A stretch of 7,854 nt of DNA from an uncultured Alphaproteobacteria bacterium (GCA_913031555.1 CAJWDO010000070.1:1-7854), one strand, 5' to 3'. Shown: positions 1 to 6,741, counted from the first letter of the stretch. A program made the numbers and translations. Notes: generated by a model not told the origin, from the letters alone.

Positions 1-483
1 CAAGGTTCTGGCAAGCGCCGCGCCGTCTGCGCCGCCGCCGGACGTGGCGAACCAGCCTGTCAGGACAAGCAGAACGACCGTATCCATGGCGAGGATCAGC
101 GCCAGCGGCAGCGCGGCTCCGTCGCCAAGCGCGAGAATGGCCAGCGGCACGCCGATATAACCATAATTCGGGTAGGCGGCGTTCAGCCCGAAAATGCCGC
201 TTTCAAGCCGTGACAGCGAAAAAAGCGGCCGCGCGACCAGTGCCGACAGCACAAAGACAAGCACGGTTGCCAGCTCATAACGCCAGATGAATCCCCAATT
301 GAGGAAATCGAGCGCGCTGCCGGCGCCGATCTTGACGAACACCATCGTCGGCATAGCGATAAAAAAGGCGTATTTCGCCATCATTCTGGCGTCGCGCTGG
401 TCAACGAATCCCACACCCCGGCAGAACATACCAAGGAAGATCAGGGCAAAGAAGGGAATGGTCAGGTTGAGGACGGCAGACAT
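1..483 (-). CDS. AEC-family permease (auxin efflux carrier / Mem_trans), 3' part missing
   Basis: Integral inner-membrane transporter of the AEC (Mem_trans) family, whose bacterial members export or import small organic acids such as malonate or malate; the substrate here cannot be told. The frame is open from ATG at 483 down to base 1, giving the first 161 residues of a protein that is usually about 300-320 aa, so the C-terminal half lies outside the window. Hydrophobic helices are seen at about residues 4-22, 36-54 and 70-88. The family hallmark is NAAYPNYGYIGVPLAILALG at 101-120, including the conserved N-Y-G-x-x-G-x-P-L. It is followed by another hydrophobic helix and the start of a polar loop at the edge (GGGADGAALAR). 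No clear Shine-Dalgarno precedes the ATG, but no better upstream start is seen. It lies downstream of the FAD oxidoreductase gene on the same strand, 162 bp away. The family call is firm; the function is open. Confidence 0.88.
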   Translation of the reverse strand, partial: MSAVLNLTIPFFALIFLGMFCRGVGFVDQRDARMMAKYAFFIAMPTMVFVKIGAGSALDFLNWGFIWRYELATVLVFVLSALVARPLFSLSRLESGIFGLNAAYPNYGYIGVPLAILALGDGAALPLALILAMDTVVLLVLTGWFATSGGGADGAALARTL

Positions 484-579
484 GCAGGGCAGCGTATGTA
501 ACGTGGCAGGAAATGCAATGCCTCACAAAAAGTGGGCGTGATGCCAGTCTGAATTACAGGTAATATGTGGCACCGACAA

Positions 580-597
580 GCGCGTAGGTCACCGCGC
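580..597 (-). terminator. GC-rich inverted repeat, possible weak terminator
   Basis: GCGCG at 580-584 pairs with CGCGC at 593-597 around an 8-nt loop. It lies about 50 bp past the stop of the FAD oxidoreductase gene. On the minus strand the stem is followed by TTGT, not by a real T-run, so an intrinsic terminator is only a weak possibility. Confidence 0.2.
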
Positions 598-603
598 AGA
601 GGC

Positions 604-639
604 TTCGGGTCAGCATTCGGGTCAGCATTCGGGTCAGCA
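604..639. repeat. Three perfect tandem copies of a 12-bp unit
   Basis: The unit TTCGGGTCAGCA occurs three times without mismatch at 604-615, 616-627 and 628-639. A diverged fourth copy (about 7 of 12 matching) at 640-651 overlaps the stop codon of the FAD oxidoreductase gene (646-648). Because the period is a multiple of three, each copy places a TGA in the frame of the upstream minus-strand gene (TGA at 636-634, 624-622 and 612-610), so the real stop is backed by a row of in-frame stops. Replication slippage is the simplest origin; no function is evident. Confidence 0.9.
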
Positions 640-645
640 CTCAGA

Positions 646-1620
646 TCAGGCGGGGGTGGCCGTCGCAAGCAGTGATTTCATCGCGTGATGGCCCGACATG
701 AACGCATCCTCGACACGCGCGCCGGCGGTCCAGTCGCCGGCAATGCCGATCATTCCGTCCGCCGTTTGCCGCGGGGCATCCTCAGCCACCGGGCGAATGA
801 CCCTGGCATAGCGCCACCGGTGCGCCGCCATATAGCGCGGTGCCGGCGGGGTGGCCCCGACCATCTCCTGCCACGCCTCCAGAAGCACGCTGGCAACCGA
901 AGCGGCATCCTGTTCCAGTTCGGTCTCGCTCCAGTCCGAGGCGGCCTGCACGACCAGCCCCATACCAGCCTCACTGGCGGCGGCGTCCGGCCGCAGGTCC
1001 TCCCGGCAGGCCCATCCGACCGGTCCGCTTTTGGTGCTGACAGGGGCTGCCATGCCAGGCAGGTCTTCAGCGGCGAAGCCGTACATGCCGGTCCAGCAGG
1101 GCGCATAGGCGGCGCTGCGCGCGGTGGCGGCAAGGTCCGGGGCGACAGGGTCCAGAAGTCGTGCCGCCTGCGGTGCCGGTGCTGTCACCAGCACCTGAGG
1201 CGTGCGCGCCACCGGCCCGTCCGCGTCATGAAGCGTGATCAGTCCGTTATCGCGCGTGATTCCGGTGATTTCGACCTGTTGCCGGATGGTAAGCCCGTCG
1301 CCGAGAAAGACCGGAAAATTGCGCATCGTCGGCGCGCCGCAAAAGGCATCGCGGCCGGCCACATGCCATGGCCGCAGCGCCCCGGCCGCCTGTGCGCTCT
1401 CGCAGGCGGTGATGAAGTCGGGCTGGCGCGCGGTCAGGAACTGCGCACCGTGATTGAAGGTGAAACCGTCAGCGCGGCGGGTTGATACGCGCCCACCGAT
1501 GCGCCGCCCCTTGTCCAGCACACAGACTGATCGGCCTGCCGACCGCGCGACGCCTGCCGCCGCAAGGCCCGCCATGCCGCTGCCGATGATGATGATGTCG
1601 AAAGTCCGAGGTGAAGACAT
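646..1620 (-). CDS. Renalase-like FAD/NAD(P)-dependent oxidoreductase
   Basis: Predicted soluble flavoprotein of the renalase / amine-oxidase-like family (COG3380 type), 324 aa from the ATG at 1620. The N-terminus has a Rossmann FAD site: IIIIGSGMAGLAAAG with GxGxxG at G13, G15 and G18, acidic D36 at the end of the second strand (VCVLDKG), and the flavoprotein GGRVSTRR segment at 42-49. The C-terminus has the second FAD motif IGIAGDWTAGARVEDAFMSG at about 291-310. A HRWRYA stretch before it is typical of renalase-like proteins. Bacterial renalases oxidise off-pathway dihydro-NAD(P) isomers, but the substrate here is inferred from family only. The frame could be extended 26 codons to 1698, but that extension is poorly conserved-looking and would overlap the pgi promoter region; the FAD fold starts properly at 1620, with a weak GGAA upstream. 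It is divergent from pgi. Confidence 0.85.
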   Translation of the reverse strand: MSSPRTFDIIIIGSGMAGLAAAGVARSAGRSVCVLDKGRRIGGRVSTRRADGFTFNHGAQFLTARQPDFITACESAQAAGALRPWHVAGRDAFCGAPTMRNFPVFLGDGLTIRQQVEITGITRDNGLITLHDADGPVARTPQVLVTAPAPQAARLLDPVAPDLAATARSAAYAPCWTGMYGFAAEDLPGMAAPVSTKSGPVGWACREDLRPDAAASEAGMGLVVQAASDWSETELEQDAASVASVLLEAWQEMVGATPPAPRYMAAHRWRYARVIRPVAEDAPRQTADGMIGIAGDWTAGARVEDAFMSGHHAMKSLLATATPA

Positions 1621-1666
1621 AATACCGTTCCGTGTATTGCCGCCGCACGCCTTTGCCCCGCTGGCG

Positions 1667-1677
1667 CCGTGCCACGG
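1667..1677. promoter_or_regulatory. Short perfect dyad in the divergent FAD-gene/pgi spacer
   Basis: CCGTG-C-CACGG is a perfect 11-bp interrupted dyad located 47 bp upstream of the FAD oxidoreductase start and 45 bp upstream of the pgi start, in the 101-bp divergent spacer. Its central place would suit an operator acting on both genes, but arms of 5 bp in GC-rich DNA can arise by chance, and no clear -35/-10 pair is visible around it. Confidence 0.2.
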
Positions 1678-1721
1678 ATATGGGTATGGTGTGGCCAAAT
1701 CACCAGCCGGGATCAGAGGAT

Positions 1722-3233
1722 ATGCTGTCTACAAACGCTGCCGCCACGCTGCGCAAGGAGGCTGCCTCGCTGCGGGAGGTACATCTTCGCGACCTGCTTG
1801 CCGATGCCGGGCGGGCCCGCGGTCTTGTCTATGAGATGGATGATCTTCGGGTTGACCTGTCTCGCCAGAAACTGACAGCGCAGACCATGACGGCCCTTCT
1901 GGATCTGGCGATGGAAACCGGCCTTGTGGCCAGCATAGACGCCCTGTTCGCCGGCGAGCGGATCAACAAATCAGAGGATCGCGCCGTTGTCCATATGGCG
2001 CAGCGCGCGGCAACCCGCCGCGAGGGTGCGGAATATGCGCGTCTTTCGGGTTTTGCAGATTCGGCTCGGCGCGGCGACGTCACGGATGTGGTGAATATCG
2101 GTATCGGCGGGTCCGATCTGGGCCCGGCCATGGTCAGCGCCGCGCTGGCCGGTCATGCCAGCGGTCCGCGCCTGCATTATGTGTCGAATGTCGATCCCAG
2201 CCATCTACATGATGTGCTGACGGGCTGCGATCCGGCGCGCACGCTGATCATAGTCACCTCGAAAACCTTCACCACCGCCGAGACAATGCGCAACGCGGCG
2301 CTGGCGCGGGACTGGCAGGGTGGTTCGGGTGGCGGCATGGTGGCGGTGACGGCGGCGCCGCAGGTGGCGCGCGGCTGGGGAATTGACCCGGATCATATCT
2401 TTGAATTCGACCAGGGCGTTGGCGGGCGCTATTCGCTGTGGTCGGCGGTCGGTCTGCCGGTGATGATCGATGTCGGGCCGGCTGCCTTCACCGACATGCT
2501 GGCTGGCGCAGCGGCGATGGATGACCATTTCCGCACCGCACCGCATGACGCGAACCTGCCGGTGTTGATGGGGCTGCTTCGCGTCTGGAACCGCAATTTC
2601 ATGAATCTCGCGACGCACGGCATCATGCCCTATGACCAGCGGTTGCACCTGCTGCCGGCCTGGGCGCAGCAGCTGGAGATGGAATCAAACGGCAAGTCGG
2701 TCTCGGTCGACGGGGCGCCGCTGCGCCATGCGACGACGCCGGTGATCTGGGGTACGGCCGGCACCGGCTGTCAGCACAGTTTCTTTCAGGCGCTGCATCA
2801 GGGCAGCGATCCGGTACCGCTGGATATTCTGGTGCCGATGCGGCCGACCGGGCTGCACCTTGCCGGCGATTGGGCGGCTAGCCATCAGGTGCTGGTCGCC
2901 AATGCTGTGGCGCAGGCCGAGGCGCTGGCCATCGGCAGCCCCAATGAGGCCGAACCGCACCGTCATTTCGCCGGGGACAGGCCATCGACAATCATCAGCT
3001 GGAATGCCACAACGCCCTTCGCGCTCGGTCGGCTGCTGGCGCTTTATGAACATGTCACGGTGGTCAGCGGCTTTGTCTGGGGCGTCAACAGTTTCGACCA
3101 ATGGGGGGTCGAGCTTGGCAAGGCGATGGCCGGACAGGCAGAGGCGGTTCTTGTTGGTGAGACGGCCTCCGACAGCCTCAGCGTGACGGCGGCGGATCTG
3201 CTGGCACGGATGTCCGGATCAGGCGACAGTTAG
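1722..3233 (+). CDS. pgi: Glucose-6-phosphate isomerase
   Basis: Cytoplasmic enzyme interconverting glucose 6-phosphate and fructose 6-phosphate, linking glycolysis/gluconeogenesis with the Entner-Doudoroff and pentose phosphate routes. With the start at 1722 it is 503 aa, near the usual 500-550. Sugar-phosphate isomerase (SIS) motifs are clear: VVNIGIGGSDLGPAMVSA at about 124-141, TSKTFTTAETMRNA near 184-197, and VGGRYSLWSAVGLP near 233-246. Catalytic residues known from the family are all present: E321 in MESNGKSV, H352 in CQHSFFQALHQG, and K467 in FDQWGVELGKAMA. The loop before the His reads WGTAGTGCQHS rather than the common WGEPGTNGQH; that Glu is not the catalytic one. Start choice is uncertain: the AGAGGA before 1722 leaves only 1 nt of spacing, and in-frame ATGs at 1680 and 1686 would add 14 or 12 residues. 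The frame is open back to 1632, but that lies close to the divergent start of the FAD gene. Confidence 0.97.
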   Translation: MLSTNAAATLRKEAASLREVHLRDLLADAGRARGLVYEMDDLRVDLSRQKLTAQTMTALLDLAMETGLVASIDALFAGERINKSEDRAVVHMAQRAATRREGAEYARLSGFADSARRGDVTDVVNIGIGGSDLGPAMVSAALAGHASGPRLHYVSNVDPSHLHDVLTGCDPARTLIIVTSKTFTTAETMRNAALARDWQGGSGGGMVAVTAAPQVARGWGIDPDHIFEFDQGVGGRYSLWSAVGLPVMIDVGPAAFTDMLAGAAAMDDHFRTAPHDANLPVLMGLLRVWNRNFMNLATHGIMPYDQRLHLLPAWAQQLEMESNGKSVSVDGAPLRHATTPVIWGTAGTGCQHSFFQALHQGSDPVPLDILVPMRPTGLHLAGDWAASHQVLVANAVAQAEALAIGSPNEAEPHRHFAGDRPSTIISWNATTPFALGRLLALYEHVTVVSGFVWGVNSFDQWGVELGKAMAGQAEAVLVGETASDSLSVTAADLLARMSGSGDS

Positions 3234-3237
3234 CCTC

Positions 3238-4140
3238 GTGTTCAGTGGGTTTGTCGGCATCGACTGGTCGGGTGCGCGTGGGCCGCGCCAGCCCGGCATT
3301 CAGGTCGCACGGGCCAGGCCCGGGCGCGCCGCGCCGCTGACAATTCTGCCGACAGGCGCGCGGCATTGGGGCCGTGATACTGTCCATGACTGGCTGCTGT
3401 CCGAAACAGAAGGCAATGGTGGCGGCGCGCCGATCCTTGTCGGAATCGATTTCGCCTTCGCGCATCCCTTCATTGACGAGGGTGCCTATTACCCCGGCCT
3501 TGCCGACGCGCCGCGTGACCCGGCGGCGCTGTGGGCGCGGGTCGAGGCCGAAAGCATGAACGACCCGCATCTCTATGGCGGGGCGATGTTCGCGGCACCA
3601 TGTTTTGCCGATTATTACCTGTCACCGCGCAATCATGGCGCGCCGCTCTATCGCAGCCGCCGGCGCCTGACCGAACTGGCGGCGCGTGACTCGGCGCGCG
3701 CGCCGTCGCCGACCTTCAAGGCCATCGGGGCCGACAATGTCGCCACCGGGTCGATGGCCGGCATGCGCCTGATCCATGCGCTCCGGGCGGCGCTGGGGCC
3801 GCGCCTTGCCGTCTGGCCATTTGACGAGGTGACTCCGGCTGACGGTCTGGCGATGGTACTGGTGGAAATCTTCCCAAGCTATTACTTCCACCGCGCTGGC
3901 TTCAACCCGGCAAGGAACGCGGCTGCCGACCCGGCCTTCATGAATGGCGCGTTGGCGGCCTATGACAGCCGGGGAGTCGGGCAGGATTTCGTGCCGCGCG
4001 GGGCCGATGCCGATGAGGCGGATGCGATTATCTCAGCCGCGGCGCTGCGCTGGTTCGCCGGCAAGGACGGGGCATGGGCCGCGCCGCCGGCCGCCGGCCT
4101 GGAGGGATGGATCTTCGGGGTGCCGGGTCGGGACGACTGA
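3238..4140 (+). CDS. Conserved hypothetical protein, probable RNase H-like fold (VGIDWSGA family)
   Basis: A 300-aa soluble protein of no assigned function. It opens with FVGIDWSGARG (D9) and later shows VGIDFAFAHPF (D71), LVEIFPSYYFHRAG (E210) and DADEADAIISAAALRWF (D257, D259, E260, D262). This order of a beta strand with Asp, a second acidic strand, and a late acidic helix resembles RNase H/RuvC-like folds such as DUF429, so a metal-dependent nuclease-like or degenerate fold is inferred, not shown. The middle segment PSPTFKAIGADNVATGSMAGMRLIH followed by AVWPFDE looks like the conserved core. The start is GTG at 3238, only 4 bp after the pgi stop and without a good Shine-Dalgarno, which suggests translation coupled to pgi; no other early start keeps the D9 motif. 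Codon use matches its neighbours. The coding call is firm; the fold is tentative. Confidence 0.85.
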   Translation: MFSGFVGIDWSGARGPRQPGIQVARARPGRAAPLTILPTGARHWGRDTVHDWLLSETEGNGGGAPILVGIDFAFAHPFIDEGAYYPGLADAPRDPAALWARVEAESMNDPHLYGGAMFAAPCFADYYLSPRNHGAPLYRSRRRLTELAARDSARAPSPTFKAIGADNVATGSMAGMRLIHALRAALGPRLAVWPFDEVTPADGLAMVLVEIFPSYYFHRAGFNPARNAAADPAFMNGALAAYDSRGVGQDFVPRGADADEADAIISAAALRWFAGKDGAWAAPPAAGLEGWIFGVPGRDD

Positions 4141-4225
4141 CAATCGGTCCGGGCAACAGTAAGCTGCCAAGGCCATGCTGATACGGCTATGCTGACAGCA
4201 CGATCAAACACAAGAGAGCCATGAC

Positions 4226-4699
4226 ATGCCGAAAATCGACCTTGAGAGTGTTCCGGTGCATGACCGGATCGTCTATCCGGAACCCTATCGCAGCGAGACC
4301 GAAGGCTATGAACAGCAGCGGGTCGGCGATGCCGCCGGCCTGACCAAGATGGGAATCAACCGGGTGGTATTGCCGCCGCGTTCGCGCACCGCACTGCGCC
4401 ATTGGCATGAGGTTGATGACGAATTCGTCATCATCATTTCAGGCGAGGTGGTACTTCGTGAGGAGGGGGTCGAAACGGTGCTTGGCGCTGGCGACTGCGC
4501 CGGCTTCAGGGCCGGGGTGGCGAATGGCCATGCGCTGGAGAACCGGAGTGACGAGCCGGCCATTCTGTTCGAGATCGGTACCCGCGATGAAATCGAGACG
4601 GCGCATTACCCTGATGCCGATCTCAGATATGAGAAACGCAACGGTGAACACCGTTTCTTTCATCGTGACAGCACGCCCTATCCGACGACGAAAGGCTGA
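4226..4699 (+). CDS. Cupin-domain protein (COG3837-type)
   Basis: Small single-domain cupin, 157 aa, likely cytoplasmic. Motif 1 fits H-x-H-x4-E-x6-G exactly: H59, H61, E66 and G73 in RHWHEVDDEFVIIISGE. Motif 2 contributes H102 and N106 in AGVANGHALEN after GAGDCAGF. The expected metal site is therefore H59/H61/E66/H102, all present. The tail IGTRDEIETAHYPDADLRY resembles the uncharacterised COG3837 cupins, which often sit near sugar or aromatic metabolism genes without a proven reaction. The start at 4226 is preceded by GAGAG (4214-4218) at suitable spacing; an out-of-frame ATG lies 5 bases earlier. It follows the RNase H-like gene by 85 bp, so it may have its own promoter. Its stop is 3 bp from the stop of the convergent small membrane protein gene, with no room for a terminator between. 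Confidence 0.9.
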   Translation: MPKIDLESVPVHDRIVYPEPYRSETEGYEQQRVGDAAGLTKMGINRVVLPPRSRTALRHWHEVDDEFVIIISGEVVLREEGVETVLGAGDCAGFRAGVANGHALENRSDEPAILFEIGTRDEIETAHYPDADLRYEKRNGEHRFFHRDSTPYPTTKG

Positions 4700-4702
4700 A
4701 GC

Positions 4703-4903
4703 TCAGACGCTGCCAGCCAGATAGACGGCACGGTGCCAGTGGAAGATGCCGATGGTCAGTGCGATCAGCGCCCCAAGCAGCGCGTAGATCACCAGCCGCT
4801 TCTTGCGGTCCGCCATATCCGATTTGCCAACCTTGTCGATGGCGAGAAAGACCGCGCCAGCCGCCAGAAGAAAGCCGCCGCCGCCAACCAGTACCGTATC
4901 CAT
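4703..4903 (-). CDS. Small two-helix membrane protein, unknown function
   Basis: A 66-aa protein that I do not recognise. It has a glycine-rich hydrophobic segment at about residues 3-22 (TVLVGGGGFLLAAGAVFLAI), a charged loop KVGKSDMADRKKR at 24-36, and a second hydrophobic segment at 37-55 (LVIYALLGALIALTIGIF) ending with HWHR. The positive loop predicts a hairpin with the loop in the cytoplasm and both ends outside. Coding is supported by a good Shine-Dalgarno, GGAG (bases 4914-4911 on the minus strand), 7 nt before the ATG, and by the clean polar/hydrophobic layout. It lies 160 bp downstream of the carbonic anhydrase gene on the same strand and is convergent with the cupin. A 14-bp tandem array lies just upstream. 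It could be a membrane-complex subunit or a small regulatory protein; nothing in the sequence decides. Confidence 0.65.
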   Translation of the reverse strand: MDTVLVGGGGFLLAAGAVFLAIDKVGKSDMADRKKRLVIYALLGALIALTIGIFHWHRAVYLAGSV

Positions 4904-4912
4904 ACCATCACT

Positions 4913-4984
4913 CCATCATTGCCTGTGCCATCATTGCCGTGGTGTCATCGCCGTGGTGTCATCGCCGTGGTGTCATTACCTGTG
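4913..4984. repeat. 14-bp tandem repeat array upstream of the small membrane protein gene
   Basis: GCCGTGGTGTCATC is repeated head to tail at 4936-4949, 4950-4963 and 4964-4977; the third copy ends in T instead of C. The array is flanked by diverged units: the 11-mer CCATCATTGCC occurs at 4913-4923 and 4928-4938, and ACCTGTGGCG follows at 4978. The 14-bp period is not a multiple of three, so it is not a coding repeat. On the minus strand the array lies in the 5' region of the small membrane protein gene, ending at its Shine-Dalgarno. Slippage or repeated protein-binding sites are both possible. Confidence 0.88.
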
Positions 4985-5019
4985 GCGGAATGTCACGGTT
5001 GGGAGAATGGCATGAAACC

Positions 5020-5052
5020 GGTGGCCCGACAATGTCGGTGGTGCCACCTTTT
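5020..5052. terminator. Strong stem-loop after the carbonic anhydrase gene, T-run on the plus side
   Basis: GGTGGC (5020-5025) pairs with GCCACC (5043-5048), and directly inside it CCGAC (5026-5030) pairs with GTCGG (5034-5038) around a 3-nt loop, leaving a 4-nt bulge at 5039-5042. On the plus strand TTTT follows at 5049-5052, so the best intrinsic-terminator reading is for plus-strand transcripts, such as read-through from the cupin gene. On the minus strand the stem lies 16 nt past the carbonic anhydrase stop but is followed only by GGTTTC, so termination or 3'-end protection there is less certain. Confidence 0.5.
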
Positions 5053-5063
5053 AGCTGAAACCG

Positions 5064-5720
5064 TCAGACGGTCTTGCTGACAGGTTCGAAATCCTCGCCA
5101 TTGTAATAGAACAGGCTGCCGTCGCCGATATCGTTCCACAGGCCGTGGATCGACAGCGTTTCCGCCTCGACGGCTTCGCGGACGAAGGGAAAGCCCATCA
5201 GGTTGTGCAGTGATTCCACGATGCCCTCGCGCTCCAGCGCGGCGATCTGCTGTTCCTCGCTTCCGGTGCCGACTATGCGCTCATAGGCCGGCCGGAGGAT
5301 GTCCATCCAGCGGCCGACAAAGCTGGATTGTTTCTCCAGTTCCGGGGCGTCGCCATGGCACATGCGATAGCAGCCATTGACGCCGCCGCAACTCGAATGG
5401 CCAAGGATGATCAAATGCGGGACCTTCAGCGTGCACACCGCATATTCCAGCGCCGCCGAGGTGCCGTGATGGACGCCGTCCGGCTTGAAGGGCGGGACGA
5501 GGTTGGCGATGTTGCGGTGGATGAAAAGCTCACCGGGGTCGGGCCCGAAGAAAGCGGTGGCATTGACGCGGCTGTCACAGCAGGAAATGACCATCGCGCG
5601 CGGATGCTGTCCGTCCTCGGCAAGATGCTTGTACCAAACCTTGTTCTCGACGAACTTCGTTGCCTTCCATCCTTCATAGCGTTGTACGAAATAGGGTGGC
5701 AGTGGCAGGCCGATAGTCAT
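5064..5720 (-). CDS. Beta-class carbonic anhydrase
   Basis: Zinc enzyme for reversible hydration of CO2 to bicarbonate in the cytoplasm, supplying bicarbonate to carboxylases and helping pH balance. It is 218 aa, the usual size for proteobacterial beta enzymes. Zinc ligands are C47 in VISCCDSRV, and H108 and C111 in ILGHSSCGGV; the catalytic Asp/Arg pair is D49 and R51. The GELFIHRNIANLVPPF stretch at 63-78 and the HHGTSAALEYAV helix at 84-95 are also standard for the class. The start at 5720 has a strong Shine-Dalgarno, AGAGGA, 5 nt upstream. The LysR gene stops 51 bp upstream on the same strand with no visible terminator, so they may form one transcript. No periplasmic signal is seen. The assignment is firm; whether it is called can or cynT is left open. 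Confidence 0.96.
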   Translation of the reverse strand: MTIGLPLPPYFVQRYEGWKATKFVENKVWYKHLAEDGQHPRAMVISCCDSRVNATAFFGPDPGELFIHRNIANLVPPFKPDGVHHGTSAALEYAVCTLKVPHLIILGHSSCGGVNGCYRMCHGDAPELEKQSSFVGRWMDILRPAYERIVGTGSEEQQIAALEREGIVESLHNLMGFPFVREAVEAETLSIHGLWNDIGDGSLFYYNGEDFEPVSKTV

Positions 5721-5771
5721 GACTGTCCTCTTTGCTGATTGCCACCTTCTACAGCGGGCTGGTGGGAAAAT

Positions 5772-6707
5772 CTACTGGTCGACATCCTGATGGTAGCTGT
5801 CGCGAAGCGTGGTGATGATATCATCAAGGAACTTTGCCGCCGCCACCGGCAGGACGCGCCCCTTCAGGTGACAGATATGAAGGGTACCCGCCGGCACATC
5901 GTCAGGGTGAATAGGCCGCGCGACAAGACGCGGGTCGAAATCATTCGCCGGACCGTCGCCGCCGGCCCCGATGGCGATCGGGATCTGGAAGAACAGCGAT
6001 GGTTCGAAATGCAGGAAATTCTGCATGAATTCGAAACTGTCCGATTCCAGAATGACGTCCGTCTCGACGTTCCGCCGCAACAGCCCGGTATCCAGCAACT
6101 GGCGCACTCCGCTTTGTGCCGTCGGCAGAACCAGTTTCTCGCCGGCAAGATCGCGCAGGCGGATCTGCTCGCGCGCGGCAAGCCGGTGGTCGGCCGGCAT
6201 CACGCAATGGATTTGCTGGCGAAGCGTGGCGGCAACATGAACATGCGCCGCCCGAATCGGTGCGAAGATCAGCGCGATATCGGCATCAAGAGAAAACAGT
6301 CGCGACTCGGACTCATCGCCATAGCAGCGCACCAGGTCGAAGCTTACTGCGGGATGCGAGGCGCGGTATGTCGCGATGGTTTCCGGCAACAGCCGCCGCA
6401 GGGCATCCGCTCCGCTGGCAATACGCACATGACCGCGCCGGATGCCGCTGAGATCGGCGATCTGCGATTGCACCCGGGCCAGATCGGCGAATTGCAGGCG
6501 GATATGCTGAACAAAAATTTCACCGGCCGTGTTCAGCCTTACCCCGCCGGGCAGCCGTTCGAACAGCGGTTGGCCTATTTCGTCCTCGATTTGCAGGATC
6601 CGCCTGTTCAGCGCCGTCGAGGTGATTGCAAGCTTGTCGGCCGCTTTTCGAATTGATCCTTCGCGGGCAACGACATCAATAAATTTCAGGCTGGTCATGA
6701 ACCGCAT
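5772..6707 (-). CDS. LysR-type transcriptional regulator
   Basis: DNA-binding regulator with an N-terminal winged helix-turn-helix at about residues 5-63 (LKFIDVVAREGSIRKAADKL, then ITSTALNRRILQIEDEIGQP and LFERLPGGVRLNTAGE) and a periplasmic-binding-like effector domain from about 92 to the end; 311 aa, within the family norm of about 300. The start at 6707 is chosen because GGAGAT (6720-6715 on the minus strand) lies 7 nt before it; a TTG at 6722 in the same frame overlaps that ribosome binding site, and ATG 6698 is a second choice. It is upstream of the carbonic anhydrase on the same strand and divergent from glnK. A dyad with the LysR T-N11-A pattern lies 50-62 bp upstream of its start, which suggests autoregulation. 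The effector is unknown, and neighbours do not settle the target: carbonic anhydrase, glnK-amtB or a distant gene are all possible. Confidence 0.93.
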   Translation of the reverse strand: MRFMTSLKFIDVVAREGSIRKAADKLAITSTALNRRILQIEDEIGQPLFERLPGGVRLNTAGEIFVQHIRLQFADLARVQSQIADLSGIRRGHVRIASGADALRRLLPETIATYRASHPAVSFDLVRCYGDESESRLFSLDADIALIFAPIRAAHVHVAATLRQQIHCVMPADHRLAAREQIRLRDLAGEKLVLPTAQSGVRQLLDTGLLRRNVETDVILESDSFEFMQNFLHFEPSLFFQIPIAIGAGGDGPANDFDPRLVARPIHPDDVPAGTLHICHLKGRVLPVAAAKFLDDIITTLRDSYHQDVDQ

Positions 6708-6741
6708 GATCAAAATCTCCAAAAACGTCGGTCTGCGACTT

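Noticed and set aside
462..668. Minus-strand 68-codon frame with DPNA repeats
   Set aside because: The repeat comes from the 12-bp tandem array; the frame starts inside the FAD gene in another frame, overlaps the AEC start and has no ribosome binding site evidence.
685..1485. Long plus-strand open frame opposite the FAD oxidoreductase gene (266 codons)
   Set aside because: It is antisense to a gene with clear FAD motifs; such frames are common opposite GC-rich genes. Its translation is rich in Arg and low-complexity and has no recognisable domain.
2739..2780. Possible inactive Pgi because the WGEPGTNGQ loop reads WGTAGTGCQ
   Set aside because: By aligning with the human enzyme, the catalytic Glu is in ESNGK, the His in the QH pair and the Lys in GVELGK; all three are present (E321, H352, K467).
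4936..4977. 14-bp repeats as a CRISPR or plasmid iteron array
   Set aside because: The units are contiguous without spacers, too short for CRISPR, and no cas, rep or partition gene is nearby.
5060..5072. Palindrome ACCGTCAGACGGT across the carbonic anhydrase stop codon as a terminator
   Set aside because: The centre is too small for a stable RNA hairpin of more than 4 bp, and the T-run after it is only three bases.
5739..6656. Plus-strand open frame of 305 codons opposite the LysR gene
   Set aside because: The minus strand encodes a complete LysR protein with a good ribosome binding site; the opposite frame has no recognisable domain or ribosome binding site.
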